From: Hippophae tibetana
Taxonomy: Eukaryota; Streptophyta; Magnoliopsida; Rosales; Elaeagnaceae
NCBI GenBank assembly: GCA_037013495.1
Contig: JAZDXN010000026.1
Span: 2,852,001 to 2,916,000 of the forward strand
DNA: 64,000 bases
Direction: 5' to 3'
Part shown: positions 1 through 14,000 of the stretch, piece after piece
Layout: each line of letters begins with the position of its first letter
How positions within the stretch are numbered: the stretch's first letter is position 1
The notes under the pieces: model-generated
Database searches by the model: none
What the model saw: the letters and a program-made list of their open reading frames with translations, nothing else
What the model was told of the DNA's origin: nothing
Translations under genes and position numbers: made by a program

Positions 1-82
1 TACATCGTTTAACTCACTTATCGAATGTTTAAAGGTTTTGACGCACCATTTTCATTTTTCTTACTTCTGGTTTAATTCAATA

Positions 83-3000
83 GAGCTATACAGGAGATAA
101 TGGTGCCAACCTAGGGTTGTTTATTTATATTTCTAATAAGTCTCTTTTCTTCAAAAAAAAAAAAGAAGAGAAAAAGAAAGTGGATGTCGTTCACATTTTC
201 AAAAACAACAAAACATTTGGTAAATATGAGTTACAACTTTAAACGGCGATATCTTTTGACTCGGGTATTGAAACCACTATTATGATATATCAAATTGAAG
301 CTCGTATCAAATTACACAATATATTTTGGTCCTGCAAAGGAAAATCGTTTTTGTACACAAATTACAACGTTTACATCACTTACCGAGTGTTTAAAGTTTT
401 TGACGCACCATTTTCATTTTTCTTACTTCTGGTTTAATTCAATAGAGCTATACAGGAGATAATGGTGCCGACCTAGGGTTGTTTATTTATAATTCCAATA
501 AGTCTCTTTTCTTCAAAAAAAAAAATAAGAGAAGAGAAAAAGAAAGAGGATGTCGTTCACATTTTCAAAAATAACAAAAGATTTCGTAAATATGAGTTAC
601 AACTTTCAACGGAGATATCTTTTGATCGGGTATCGAAACAACTATTATAATATATCAAATCGAAGCTCGTATCAAATTACACAATATGTTTTGCTCCCAC
701 CCAGGAAAATCGTTTTTGTACCCAAATTACATCGTTTACATCACTTAAAGAGTGTTTAAAGTTTTTGACGCACCGTTTTGATTTTTCTTACTTCTGGTTT
801 AATTCAATAGAGCTATACAGGAGATATTGGTGCCGACCTAGGGTTGTTGATTTATATTTCCAATAAGTCTCTATTCTTCAAAATAAAAAATAAGAGAAAA
901 GAAAAAGAAAGAGGATGTTGTTCACATTTTCAAAAACAACAAAACATTTGGTAAATATGAGTTACAACTTTCAACGGAGATATCTTTTGACTCGGGTTTC
1001 GAAACCACTATTATAATATATCAAATCGAAGCTCGTATCAAAAAACACAATATGTTTTGCTCCAACCGAGGAAAATCGTTTTTGTACCCAAATTACATCG
1101 TTTACATCACTTAACGAGTGTTTAAAGTTTTTGACGCACCGTTTTCATTTTTCTTACTTCTGGTTTAATTCAATAGAGCTATACAGGAGATATTGGTGCG
1201 GACCTAGGTTTGTTTATTTATATTTCCAATAAGTATCTTTTGTTCAAAAAAAATAAGAGAAGAGAAAAAGAAAGAGGATGTCGTTCACAATTTCAAAAAC
1301 AACAAAACATTTGGTAAATATGTGTTACAACTTTCAACGGAGATATCTTTTGACTCGGGTATCGAAACCACTCTTATAATATATCAAATCGAAGCTCGTA
1401 TCAAATTACGCAATATGATTTGCTCCCGCCCAGGAAAATCGTTTTTGTACCCAAATTACATCGTTTACATCACTTAATGAGTGTTTAAAGTTTTTGACGC
1501 ACCATTTTCATTTTTCTTACTTCTGGTTTAATTCAATAGAGCTATACAGGAGATAATGGTACCGACATAGGGTTGTTTATTTATATTTCTAATAAGTCTC
1601 TTTTCTTCAAAAAAAAATAAGAGAAGAGAAAAAGAAAGAGGATGTCGTTCACATTTTCAAAAACAACAAAACATTTGGTAAATATGAGTTACAACATTTA
1701 ACGTCGATATCTTTTGACTCAGGTATCGAAACCACCATTATAATATATCAAATCGAAGCTCGTATCAAATTACGCAATATGTTGTGGTCCCAACCAGGAA
1801 AATCGTTTTTTTACTCAAATTACATCGTTTACAGAACTTATCGAGTGTTTAAAGTTTTGGACGCCCCATTTTCATTTTTCTTACTTCTGGTTTAATTCAA
1901 TAGAGCTATACAGGAGATAATGGTGCCGACCTAGGGTTGTTTATTTATAATTCCAATAAGTCTCTTTTCTTCAAAAAAAAAAATAAGAGAAGAGAAAAAG
2001 AAAGATGATGTCGTTCACATTTTCAAAAATAACAAAAGATTTCGTAAATATGAGTTACAACTTTCAACGGAGATATCTTTTGATCGGGTATCGAAACCAC
2101 TATTATAATATATCAAATCGAAGCTCATATCAAATTACACAATATGTTGTGGTCCCGACCAGTAAAATCGTTTTTGTACCCAAATTACATCGTTTAACTC
2201 ACTTATCGAATGTTTAAAGGTTTTGACGCACCATTTTCATTTTTCTTACTTCTGGTTTAATTCAATAGAGCTATACAGGAGATAATGGTGCCAACCTAGG
2301 GTTGTTTATTTATATTTCCAATAAGTCTCTTTTCTTCAAAAAAAAAAAAAGAAGAGAAAAAGAAAGTGGATGTCGTTCACATTTTCAAAAACAACAAAAC
2401 ATTTGGTAAATATGAGTTACAACTTTAAACGGCGATATCTTTTGACTCGGGTATTGAAACCACTATTATGATATATCAAATTGAAGCTCGTATCAAATTA
2501 CACAATATATTTTTGGTCCTGCATAGGAAAATCGTTTTTGTACACAAATTACAATGTTTACATCACTTACCGAGTGTTTAAAGTTTTTGACGCACCATTT
2601 TCATTTTTCTTACTTCTGGTTTAATTCAATAGAGCTATACAGGAGATAATGGAGCCGACCTAGGGTTGTTTATTTATAATTCCAATAAGTCTCTTTTCTT
2701 CAAAAAAAAAATAAGAGAAGAGAAAAAGAAAGAGGATGTCGTTCACATTTTCAAAAATAACAAAAGATTTCGTAAATATGAGTTACAACTTTCAACGGAG
2801 ATATCTTTTGATCGGGTATCGAAACAACTATTATAATATATCAAATCGAAGCTCGTATCAAATTACACAATATGTTTTGCTCCCACCCAGGAAAATCGTT
2901 TTTGTACCCAAATTACATCGTTTACATCACTTAAAGAGTGTTTAAAGTTTTTGACGCACCGTTTTGATTTTTCTTACTTCTGGTTTAATTCAATAGAGCT

Positions 3001-6000
3001 ATACAGGAGATATTGGTGCCGACCTAGGGTTGTTGATTTATATTTCCAATCAGTCTCTATTCTTCAAAAAAAAATAAGAGAAGAGAAAAAGAAAGTGGAT
3101 GTTGTTCACATTTTCAAAAACAACAAAACATTTGGTAAATATGAGTTACAACATTCAACGGAGATATCTTTTGACTCGAGTATCGAAACCACTATTATAA
3201 TATATCAAATCGAAGCTCTTATCAAATTACGCAATATATTTTGGTCCCGCCCACGAAAATCGTTTTGTACACAAATTACATCGTTTACATCACTTAACGA
3301 ATGTTTAAAGTTTTTGACGCACCATTTTCATTTTTCTTACTTCTGGTTTAATTCAATAGAGCTATACAGGAGATATTGGTGCGGACCTAGGTTTGTTTAT
3401 TTATATTTCCAATAAGTATCTTTTGTTCAAAAAAAATAAGAGAAGAGAAAAAGAATGAGGATGTCGTTCACAATTTCAAAAACAACAAAACATTTGGTAA
3501 ATATGTATTACAACTTTCAACGGAGATATCTTTTGACTCGGGTATCGAAACCACTCTTATAATATATCAAATCGAAGCTCGTATCAAATTACGCAATATG
3601 ATTTGCTCCCGCCCAGGAAAATCGTTTTTGTACCCAAATTACATCGTTTACATCACTTAATGAGTGTTTAAAGTTTATGATGGACCATTTTCATTTTTCT
3701 TACTTCTGGTTTAATTCAATAGAGCTATACAGGAGATAATGGTACCGACATAGGGTTGTTTATTTATATTTCTAATAAGTCTCTTTTCTTCAAAAAAAAT
3801 AAGAGAAGAGAAAAAGAAAGAGGATGTCGTTCACATTTTCAAAAACAACAAAACATTTGGTAAATATGAGTTACAACATTTAACGTCGATATCTTTTGAC
3901 TCGGGTATCGAAACCACCATTATAATATATCAAATCGAAGCTCGTATCAAATTACGCAATATGTTGTGGTCCCGACCAGGAAAATCGTTTTTTTACTCAA
4001 ATTACATCGTTTACAGAACTTATCGAGTGTTTAAAGTTTTGGACGCCCCATTTTCATTTTTCTTACTTCTGGTTTAATTCAATAGAGCTATACAGGAGAT
4101 AATGGTGCCGACCTAGGGTTGTTTATTTATAATTCCAATAAGTCTCTTTTCTTCAAAAAAAAAAATAAGAGAAGAGAAAAAGAAAGATGATGTCGTTCAC
4201 ATTTTCAAAAATAACAAAAGATTTCGTAAATATGAGTTACAACTTTCAACGGAGATATCTTTTGATCGGGTATCGAAACCACTATTATAATATATCAAAT
4301 CGAAGCTCATATCAAATTACACAATATGTTGTGGTCCCGACCAGTAAAATCATTTTTGTACCCAAATTACATCGTTTAACTCACTTATCGAATGTTTAAA
4401 GGTTTTGACGCACCATTTTCATTTTTCTTACTTCTGGTTTAATTCAATAGAGCTATACAGGAGATAATGGTGCCAACCTAGGGTTGTTTATTTATATTTC
4501 CAATAAGTCTCTTTTCTTCAAAAAAAAAAAAGAAGAGAAAAAGAAAGTGGATGTCGTTCACATTTTAAAAAACAACAAAACATTTGGTAAATATGAGTTA
4601 CAACTTTAAACGGCGATATCTTTTGACTCGGGTATTGAAACCACTATTATGATATATCAAATTGAAGCTCGTATCAAATTACACAATATATTTTGGTCCT
4701 GCAAAGGAAAATCGTTTTTGTACACAAATTACAACGTTTACATCACTTACCGAGGGTTTAAAGTTTTTGACGCACCATTTTCATTTTTCTTACTTCTGGT
4801 TTAATTCAATAGAGCTATACAGGAGATAATGGTGCCGACCTAGGGTTGTTTATTTATAATTCCAATAAGTCTCTTTTCTTCAAAAAAAAAAAATAAGAGA
4901 AGAGAAAAAGAAAGAGGATGTCGTTCACATTTTCAAAAATAACAAAAGATTTCGTAAATATGAGTTACAACTTTCAACGGAGATATCTTTTGATCGGGTA
5001 TCGAAACAACTATTATAATATATCAAATCGAAGCTCGTATCAAATTACACAATATGTTTTGCTCCCACCCAGGAAAATCGTTTTTGTAAGCAAATTACAT
5101 CGTTTACATCACTTAAAGAGTGTTTAAAGTTTTTGACGCACCGTTTTGATTTTTCTTACTTCTGGTTTAGTTCAATAGAGCTATACAGGAGATATTGGTG
5201 CCGACCTAGGGTTGTTGATTTATATTTCCAATAAGTCTCTATTCTTCAAAATAAAAAATAAGAGAAAAGAAAAAGAAAGAGGATGTTGTTCACATTTTCA
5301 AAAACAACAAAACATTTGGTAAATATGAGTTACAACTTTCAACGGAGATATCTTTTGACTCGGGTTTCGAAACCACTATTATAATATATCAAATCGAAGC
5401 TCGTATCAAAAAACACAATATGTTTTGCTCCAATCGAGGAAAATCGTTTTTGTACCCAAATTACATCATTTACATCACTTAACGAGTGTTTAAAGTTTTT
5501 GACGCACCGTTTTCATTTTTCTTACTTCTGGTTTAATTCAATAGAGCTATACAGGAGATATTGGTGCGGACCTAGGTTTGTTTATTTATATTTCCAATAA
5601 GTATCTTTTGTTCAAAAAAAATAAGAGAAGAGAAAAAGAAAGAGGATGTCGTTCACAATTTCAAAAACAACAAAACATTTGGTAAATATGTGTTACAACT
5701 TTCAACGGAGATATCTTTTGACTCGGGTATCGAAACCACTCTTATAATATATCAAATCGAAGCTCGTATCAAATTACGCAATATGATTTGCTCCTGCCCA
5801 GGAAAATCGTTTTTGTACCCAAATTACATCGTTTACATCACTTAATGAGTGTTTAAAGTTTTTGACGGACCATTTTCATTTTTCTTACTTCTGGTTTAAT
5901 TCAATAGAGCTATATAGGAGATATTGGTGCGGACCTAGGTTTGTTTATTTATATTTCCAATAAGTATCTTTTGTTCAAAAAAAATAAGAGAAGAGAAAAA

Positions 6001-8093
6001 GAAAGAGGATGTCGTTCACAATTTCAAAAACAACAAAACATTTGGTAAATATGTGTTACAACTTTCAACGGAGATATCTTTTGACTCGGGTATCGAAACC
6101 ACTCTTATAATATATCAAATCGAAGCTCGTATCAAATTACGCAATATGATTTGCTCCCACCCAGGAAAATCGTTTTTGTACCCAAATTACATCGTTTACA
6201 TCACTTAATGAGTGTTTAAAGTTTTTGACGCACCATTTTCATTTTTCTTACTTCTGGTTTAATTCAATAGAGCTATACAGGAGATAATGGTACCGACATA
6301 GGGTTGTTTATTTATATTTCTAATAAGTCTCTTTTCTTTAAAAAAAAATAAGAGAAGAGAAAAAGAAAGAGGATGTCGTTCACATTTTCAAAAACAACAA
6401 AACATTTGGTAAATATGAGTTACAACATTTAACGTCGATATCTTTTGACTCAGGTATCGAAACCACCATTATAATATATCAAATCGAAGCTCGTATCAAA
6501 TTACGCAATATGTTGTGGTCCCGACCAGGAAAATCGTTTTTTTTTACTCAAATTACATCGTTTACAGAACTTATCGAGTGTTTAAAGTTTTGGACGCCCC
6601 ATTTTCATTTTTCTTACTTCTGGTTTAATTCAATAGAGCTATACAGGAGATAATGGTGCCGACCTAGGGTTGTTTATTTATAATTCCAATAAGTCTCTTT
6701 TCTTCAAAAAAAAAATAAGAGAAGAGAAAAAGAAAGATGATGTCGTTCACATTTTCAAAAATAACAAAAGATTTCGTAAATATGAGTTACAACTTTCAAC
6801 GGAGATATCTTTTGATCGGGTATCGAAACCACTATTATAATATATCAAATCGAAGCTCATATCAAATTACACAATATGTTGTGGTCCCGACCAGTAAAAT
6901 CGTTTTTGTACCCAAATTACATCGTTTAACTCACTTATAGAATGTTTAAAGGTTTTGACGCACCATTTTCATTTTTCTTACTTCTGGTTTAATTCAATAG
7001 AGCTATACAGGAGATAATGGTGCCAACCTAGGGTTGTTTATTTATATTTCCAATAAGTCTCTTTTCTTCAAAAAAAAAAAAAGAAGAGAAAAAGAAAGTG
7101 GATGTCGTTCACATTTTCAAAAACAACAAAACATTTGGTAAATATGAGTTACAACTTTAAACGGCGATATCTTTTGACTCGGGTATTGAAACCACTATTA
7201 TGATATATCAAATTGAAGCTTGTATCAAATTACACAATATATTTTGGTCCTGCATAGGAAAATCGTTTTTGTACACAAATTACAATGTTTACATCACTTA
7301 CCGAGTGTTTAAAGTTTTTGACGCACCATTTTCATTTTTCTTACTTCTGGTTTAATTCAATAGAGCTATACAGGAGATAATGGAGCCGACCTAGGGTTGT
7401 TTATTTATAATTCCAATAAGTCTCTTTTCTTCAAAAAAAAAAATAAGAGAAGAGAAAAAGAAAGAGGATGTCGTTCACATTTTCAAAAATAACAAAAGAT
7501 TTCGTAAATATGAGTTACAACTTTCAACGGAGATATCTTTTGATCGGGTATCGAAACAACTATTATAATATATCAAATCGAAGCTCGTATCAAATTACAC
7601 AATATGTTTTGCTCCCACCCAGGAAAATCGTTTTTGTACCCAAATTACATCGTTTACATCACTTAAAGAGTGTTTAAAGTTTTTGACGCACCGTTTTGAT
7701 TTTTCTTACTTCTGGTTTAATTCAATAGAGCTATACAGGAGATATTGGTGCCGACCTAGGGTTGTTGATTTATATTTCCAATAAGTCTCTATTCTTCAAA
7801 ATAAAAAATAAGAGAAAAGAAAAAGAAAGAGGATGTTGTTCACATTTTCAAAAACAACAAAACATTTGGTAAATATGAGTTACAACTTTCAACGGAGATA
7901 TCTTTTGACTCGGGTTTCGAAACCACTATTATAATATATCAAATCGAAGCTCGTATCAAAAAACACAATATGTTTTGCTCCAACCAAGGAAAATCGTTTT
8001 TGTACCCAAATTACATCGTTTACATCACTTAACGAGTGTTTAAAGTTTTTGACGCACCGTTTTCATTTTTCTTACTTCTGGTTTAATTCAATA
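83..8093 (+). repeat. Six-monomer higher-order repeat block (A-B-C-D-E-F)
   Basis: Monomer types recur in the order A-B-C-D-E-F. Units start at 83, 2268, 4450 and 7000, giving lengths of 2185, 2182 and 2550 bp. Type A has ACTTTAAACGGCG and GTATTGAAACC. B and F have a one-base deletion giving TTTTGATCGGG. D has AGTATCTTTTGTTC and CACAATTTC. E has ACATTTAACGTCG and TTTTGGACGCCCC. The third unit has seven monomers because D is duplicated. The C position of the second unit is a different variant. The fourth unit stops after A-B-C at about 8093, where other monomer types begin. Confidence 0.88.
5907..6269 (+). repeat. Extra D-type monomer inside a higher-order unit
   Basis: This monomer repeats the D type just upstream (5544-5906), with GGTGCGGACCTAGG, AGTATCTTTTGTTC, CACAATTTC and ATGTGTTACAAC. 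It makes this HOR unit seven monomers (2550 bp) instead of six (about 2183 bp). It carries a private change in the start motif (CTATATAGG instead of CTATACAGG), which helps mark it as a single local duplication. Confidence 0.85.
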
Positions 8094-10646
8094 GAGCTAT
8101 ACAAGAGATATTGGTGCGGACCTAGGTTTGTTTATTTATATTTCCAATAAGTCTGTTTTCTTCAAAAAAAAAATAAGAGAAGAGAAAAAGAAAGAGGATG
8201 TCATTCACAATTTCAAAAACAACAAAACATTTGGTAAATATGAGTTACAACTTTCAACGGAGATATCTTTTAACTCGGGTATCAAAACCACTATTATAAT
8301 ATATCAAATCGAAGCTCATATCAAATTACACAATATATTTTGGTCCCACCCACGAAAATCGTTTTGTACACAAATTACATCGTTTACATGACTTAACGAG
8401 TGTTTAAAGTTTTTGACGCACCATTTTCATTTTTCTTACTTCTGGTTTAATTAAATAGAGCTATACAGGAGATATTGGTGCCGACATAGGGTTGTTGATT
8501 TATATTTCAAATAAGTCTCTATTCTTCAAAAAAAATAAGAGAAGAGAAAAAGAAAGAGGATGTCGTTCACATTTTCAAAAAAAAACAAAACATTTGGTAA
8601 ATATGAGTTACAACTTTCAATGGAGATATCTTTTGACTCGGCTACCGAAACCACTATTATAATATATCAAATCAAAGCTCGTATCAAATTACACAATATG
8701 TTTTGGTCCCGCCCAAACAAATCGTTTTTTGTACCCAAATTACATCATTTACATCACTTAACAAGTGTTTAAAGTTTTTGACGCACCATTTTCATTTTTC
8801 TTACTTCTGGTTTAATTCAATAGAGCTATACAGGAGATATTGGTGCGGACCTAGGTTTGTTTATTTATATTTCCAATAAGTATCTTTTGTTCAAAAAAAA
8901 ATAAGAGAAGAGAAAAAGAAAGAGGATGTCGTTCACAATTTCAAAAACAACAAAACATTTGGTAAATATGAGTTACAACTTTCAATGGAGATATCTTTTG
9001 ACTCGGGTATCGAAACCACTCTTATAATATATCAAATCGAAGCTCGTATCAAGTTACGCAATATGATTTGCTCCCGCCCAGGAAAATCGTTTTTGTACCC
9101 AAATTACATCGTTTACATCACTTAATGAGTGTTTAAAGTTTTTGACGGACCATTTTCATTTTTCTTACTTCTGGTTTAATTCAATAGAGCTATACAGGAG
9201 ATAATGGTACCGACATAGGGTTGTTTATTTATATTTCTAATAAGTCTCTTTTCTTCAAAAAAAAAATAAGAGAAGAGAAAAAGAAAGAGGATGTCGTTCA
9301 CATTTTCAAAAACAACAAAACATTTGGTAAATATGAGTTACAACATTTAACGTCGATATCTTTTGACTCGGGTATCGAAACCACCATTACAATATATCAA
9401 ATCGAAGCTCTTATCAAATTACACAATATATTTTGGTCCCGCCCAGGAAAATCGTTTTTGTACCCAACTTAGATCGTTTACATCACTTACCGAGTGTTTA
9501 CAGTTTTTGACGCACCATTTTCATTTTTCTTACTTCTGGTTTAATTCAATAGAGCTATACAGGAGATAATGGTGCCAACCTAGGGTTGTTTATTTATATT
9601 TCTAATAAGTCTCTTTTCTTCAAAACAAAATAAGAGAAGAGAAAAAGAAAGAGGATGTCGTTCCCATTTTCAAAAACAACAAAACATTTGCTTAATATGA
9701 GTTACAACTTTCAACGGAGATAACTTTTGACTCGGGTATCGAAACCACTATTATGATATATCAAATTGAAGCTCGTATCAAATTACACAATATATTATGG
9801 TCCTGCCCAGGAAAATCGTTTTTGTACACAAATTACATCGTTTACATCACTTACCGAGTGCTTAAAGTTTTTGACGCACCATTTTCATTTTTCTTACTTC
9901 TGGTTTAATTCAATAGAGCTATACAGGAGATAATGGTGCCAACCTAGGGTTGTTTATTTATAATTCCAATAAGTCTCTTTTCTTCAAAAAAAAATAAGAG
10001 AAGAGAAAAAGAAAGAGGATGTCGTTCACATTTTCAAAAATAACAACAGATATCGTAAATATGAGTTACAAATTTCAACGGAGATATCTTTTGGCTCGGG
10101 TATCGAAACAACTATTATAATATATCAAATCGAAGCTCGTATCAAATTACACAATATGTTTTTCTCCCACCCAGGAAAATCGTTTTTTGTACCCAAATTA
10201 CATCGTTTACATCCCTTAAAGTGTGTTTAAAGTTTTTGACGCACCGTTTTCATTTTTCTTACTTCTGGTTTAATTCAACAGAGCTATACAGGAGATATTG
10301 GTGCCGACCTAGGGTTGTTGATTTATATTTCCAATAAGTCTCTATTCTTCAAAAAAAAAAAATAAGAGAAGAGAAAAAGAAAGTGGATGTTGTTCACATT
10401 TTCAAAAACAACAAAACATTTGGTAAATATGAGTTACAACTTTCATGGGAGATATCTTTTGACTCGGGTATCGAAACCACTATTATAATATATCAAATCG
10501 AAGCTCGTATCAAATTACGCAATACATTTTGCTCCCGTCCAGGAAATCGTTTTTGTACCCAAATTACATCATTTACATCACTTAACGAGTGTTTAAAGTT
10601 TTTGACGCACCATTTTCATTTTTCTTACTTCTGGTTTAATTCAATA

Positions 10647-11010
10647 GAGCTATACAGGAGATATTGGTGCGGACCTAGGTTTGTTTATTTATATTTCCAA
10701 TAAGTATCTTTTGTTCAAAAAAAAATAAGAGAAGAGAAAAAGAAAGAGGATGTCGTTCACAATTTCAAAAACAACAAAACATTTGGTAAATATGTGTTAC
10801 AACTTTCAACGGAGATATCTTTTGACTCGGGTATCGAAACCACTCTTATAATATATCAAATCGAAGCTCGTATCAAATTACGCAATATGATTTGCTCCCG
10901 CCCAGGAAAATCGTTTTTGTACCCAAATTACATCGTTTACATCACTTAATGAGTGTTTAAAGTTTTTGACGGACCATTTTCATTTTTCTTACTTCTGGTT
11001 TAATTCAATA
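10647..11010 (+). repeat. Representative 364-bp monomer (type D)
   Basis: A clean single monomer, useful as a reference. It has the start motif GAGCTATACAGGAGAT, CCTAGG, oligo-A, the purine tract, GATATC near the middle and the 3' motif TTACTTCTGGTTTAATTCAA. 364 is not a multiple of three, so any reading frame shifts by one between neighbouring monomers. The even spacing of GATATC predicts a ladder of about 364 bp in an EcoRV digest. Confidence 0.9.
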
Positions 11011-14000
11011 GAGCTATACAGGAGATAATGGTACCGACATAGGGTTGTTTATTTATATTTCTAATAAGTCTCTTTTCTTCAAAAAAAAAATAAGAGAAGA
11101 GAAAAAGAAAGAGGATGTCGTTCACATTTTCAAAAACAACAAAACATTTGGTAAATATGAGTTACAACATTTAACGTCGATATCTTTTGACTCGGGTATC
11201 GAAACCACCATTATAATATATCAAATCGAAGCTCGTATCAAATTACGCAATATGTTGTGGTCCCGACCAGGAAAATCGTTTTTTTACTCAAATTACATCG
11301 TTTACAGAACTTATCGAGTGTTTAAAGTTTTGGACGCCCCATTTTCATTTTTCTTACTTCTGGTTTAATTCAATAGAGCTATACAGGAGATATTGGTGCG
11401 GACCTAGGTTTGTTTATTTATATTTCCAATAAGTCTGTTTGCTTCAAAAAAAAAATAAGAGAAGAGAAAAAGAAAGAGGATGTTGTTCACATTTTCAAAA
11501 ACAATAAAACATTTGGTAAATATGAGTTACAACTTTCAATAGAGATATCTTTTCACTCGGGTATCGAAACCACTATTATAATATATCAAATCGAAGCTCG
11601 TTTCAAATTACACAATATGTTTTGCTCCAGCCCAGGAAAATCGTTTTTGTACCCAAATTACATCGTTTACATAACTTAACGAGTGTTTAAAGTTTTTGAC
11701 GCACCGTTTTCATTTTTCTTACTTCTAGTTTAATTCAATAGAGCTATACAAGAGATATTGGTGCGGACATAGGTTTGTTTATTTATATTTCCAATAAGTC
11801 TGTTTGCTTCAAAAAAAAATAAGAGAAGAGAAAAAGAAAGAGGATGTCGTTCACAATTTCAAAAACAACAAAACATTTGGTAAATATGAGTTACAACTTT
11901 CAACGAAGATATCTTTTGATTCGGGTATCAAAACCACTATTATAATATATCAAATCGAAGCTCATATCAAATTACACAATATATTTTGGTCCCGCCTAGG
12001 AAAATCGTTTTGTACACAAATTACATCGTTTACATCACTTAACGAGTGTTTAATGTTTTTGACGCACCATTTTCATTTTACTTACTTCTGGTTTAATTCA
12101 ATAGTGCTATACAGGAGATTTTGGTACAGACATAGGGTTGTTGATTTATATTTCCAATAATTCTCTATTCTTCAAAAAAAATAAGAGAATAGAAAAAGAA
12201 AGAGGATGTCGTTCACATTTTCAAAAACAACAAAACATTTGGTAAATATGAGTTACAACTTTCAACGGAGATAGCTTTTGACTCGCCTACCGAAACCACT
12301 ATTATAATATATCAAATCGAAGCTCGTATCAAATTACACAATATGTTTTGGTCCCCCGAAAGCAAATCGTTTTTGTACCCAAATTACATCATTTACATCA
12401 CTTAACGAGTGTTTAAAGTTTTTGACGCACCATTTTCATTTTTCTTACTTCTGGTTTAATTCAATAGAGCTATACAGGAGATATTGGTGCGGACCTAGGT
12501 TTGTTTATTTATATTTCCAATAAGTATCTTTTCTTCAAAAAAAAAATAAGAGAGGAGAAAAAGAAAGAGGATGTCGTTCACAATTTCAAAAACACCAAAA
12601 CATTTGGTAAATATGTGTTACAACTTTCAACGGAGATATCTTTTGACTCGGGTATCGAAACCACTATTATAATATATCAAGTCGAAGCTCTTATCAAATT
12701 ACACAATATATTTTGGTCCCGCCCAGGAAAATCGTTTTTGTACCCAACTTAGATCGTTTACATCACTTACCGAGTGTTTACAGTTTTTGACGCACCATTT
12801 TCATTTTTCTTACTTCTGGTTTAATTCAATAGAGCTATACAGGAGATAATGGTGCCAACCTAGGGTTGTTTATTTATATTTCTAATAAGTCTCTTTTCTT
12901 CAAAACAAAATAAGAGAAGAGAAAAAGAAAGAGGATGTCGTTCCCATTTTCAAAAACAACAAAACATTTGCTTAATATGAGTTACAACTTTCAACGGAGA
13001 TAACTTTTGACTCGGGTATCGAAACCACTATTATGATATATCAAATTGAAGCTCGTATCAAATTACACAATATATTTTGGTCCTGCCCAGGAAAATCGTT
13101 TTTGTACACAAATTACATCGTTTACATCACTTACCGAGTGCTTAAAGTTTTTGACGCACCATTTTCATTTTTCTTACTTCTGGTTTAATTCAATAGAGCT
13201 ATACAGGAGATAATGGTGCCGACCTAGGGTTGTTTATTTATAATTCCAATAAGTCTCTTTTCTTCAAAAAAAATAAGAGAAGAGAAAAAGAAAGACGATG
13301 TCGTTCACATTTTCAAAAATAACAACAGATATCGTAAATATGAGTTACAAATTTCAACGGAGATATCTTTTGGCTCGGGTATCGAAACAACTATTATAAT
13401 ATATCAAATCGAAGCTCGTATCAAATTACACAATATGTTTTTCTCCCGCCCAGGAAAATCGTTTTTGTACCCAAATTACATCGCTTACATCACTTAAAGT
13501 GTGTTTAAAGTTTTTGACGCACCGTTTTCATTTTTCTTACTTCTGGTTTAATTCAACAGAGCTATACAGGAGATATTGGTGCCGACCTAGGGTTGTTGAT
13601 TTATATTTCCAATAAGAGTCTATTCTTCAAAAAAAAAATAAGAGAAGAGAAAAAGAAAGTGGATGTTGTTCACATTTTCAAAAACAACAAAACATTTGGT
13701 AAATATGAGTTACAACTTTCAACGGAGATATCTTTTGACTCAGGTATCGAAACCACTATTATAATATATCAAATCGAAGCTCGTATCAAATTACGCAATA
13801 CGTTTTGCTCCCTCCCAGGAAATCGTTTTTGTACCCAAATTACATGATTTACATCACTTAACGAGTGTTTAAAGTTTTTGACGCACCATTTTCATTTTTC
13901 TTACTTCTGGTTTAATTCAATAGAGCTATACAGGAGATAATGGTGCCAACCTAGGGTTGTTTATTTATATTTCTAATAAGTCTCTTTTCTTCAAAACAAA

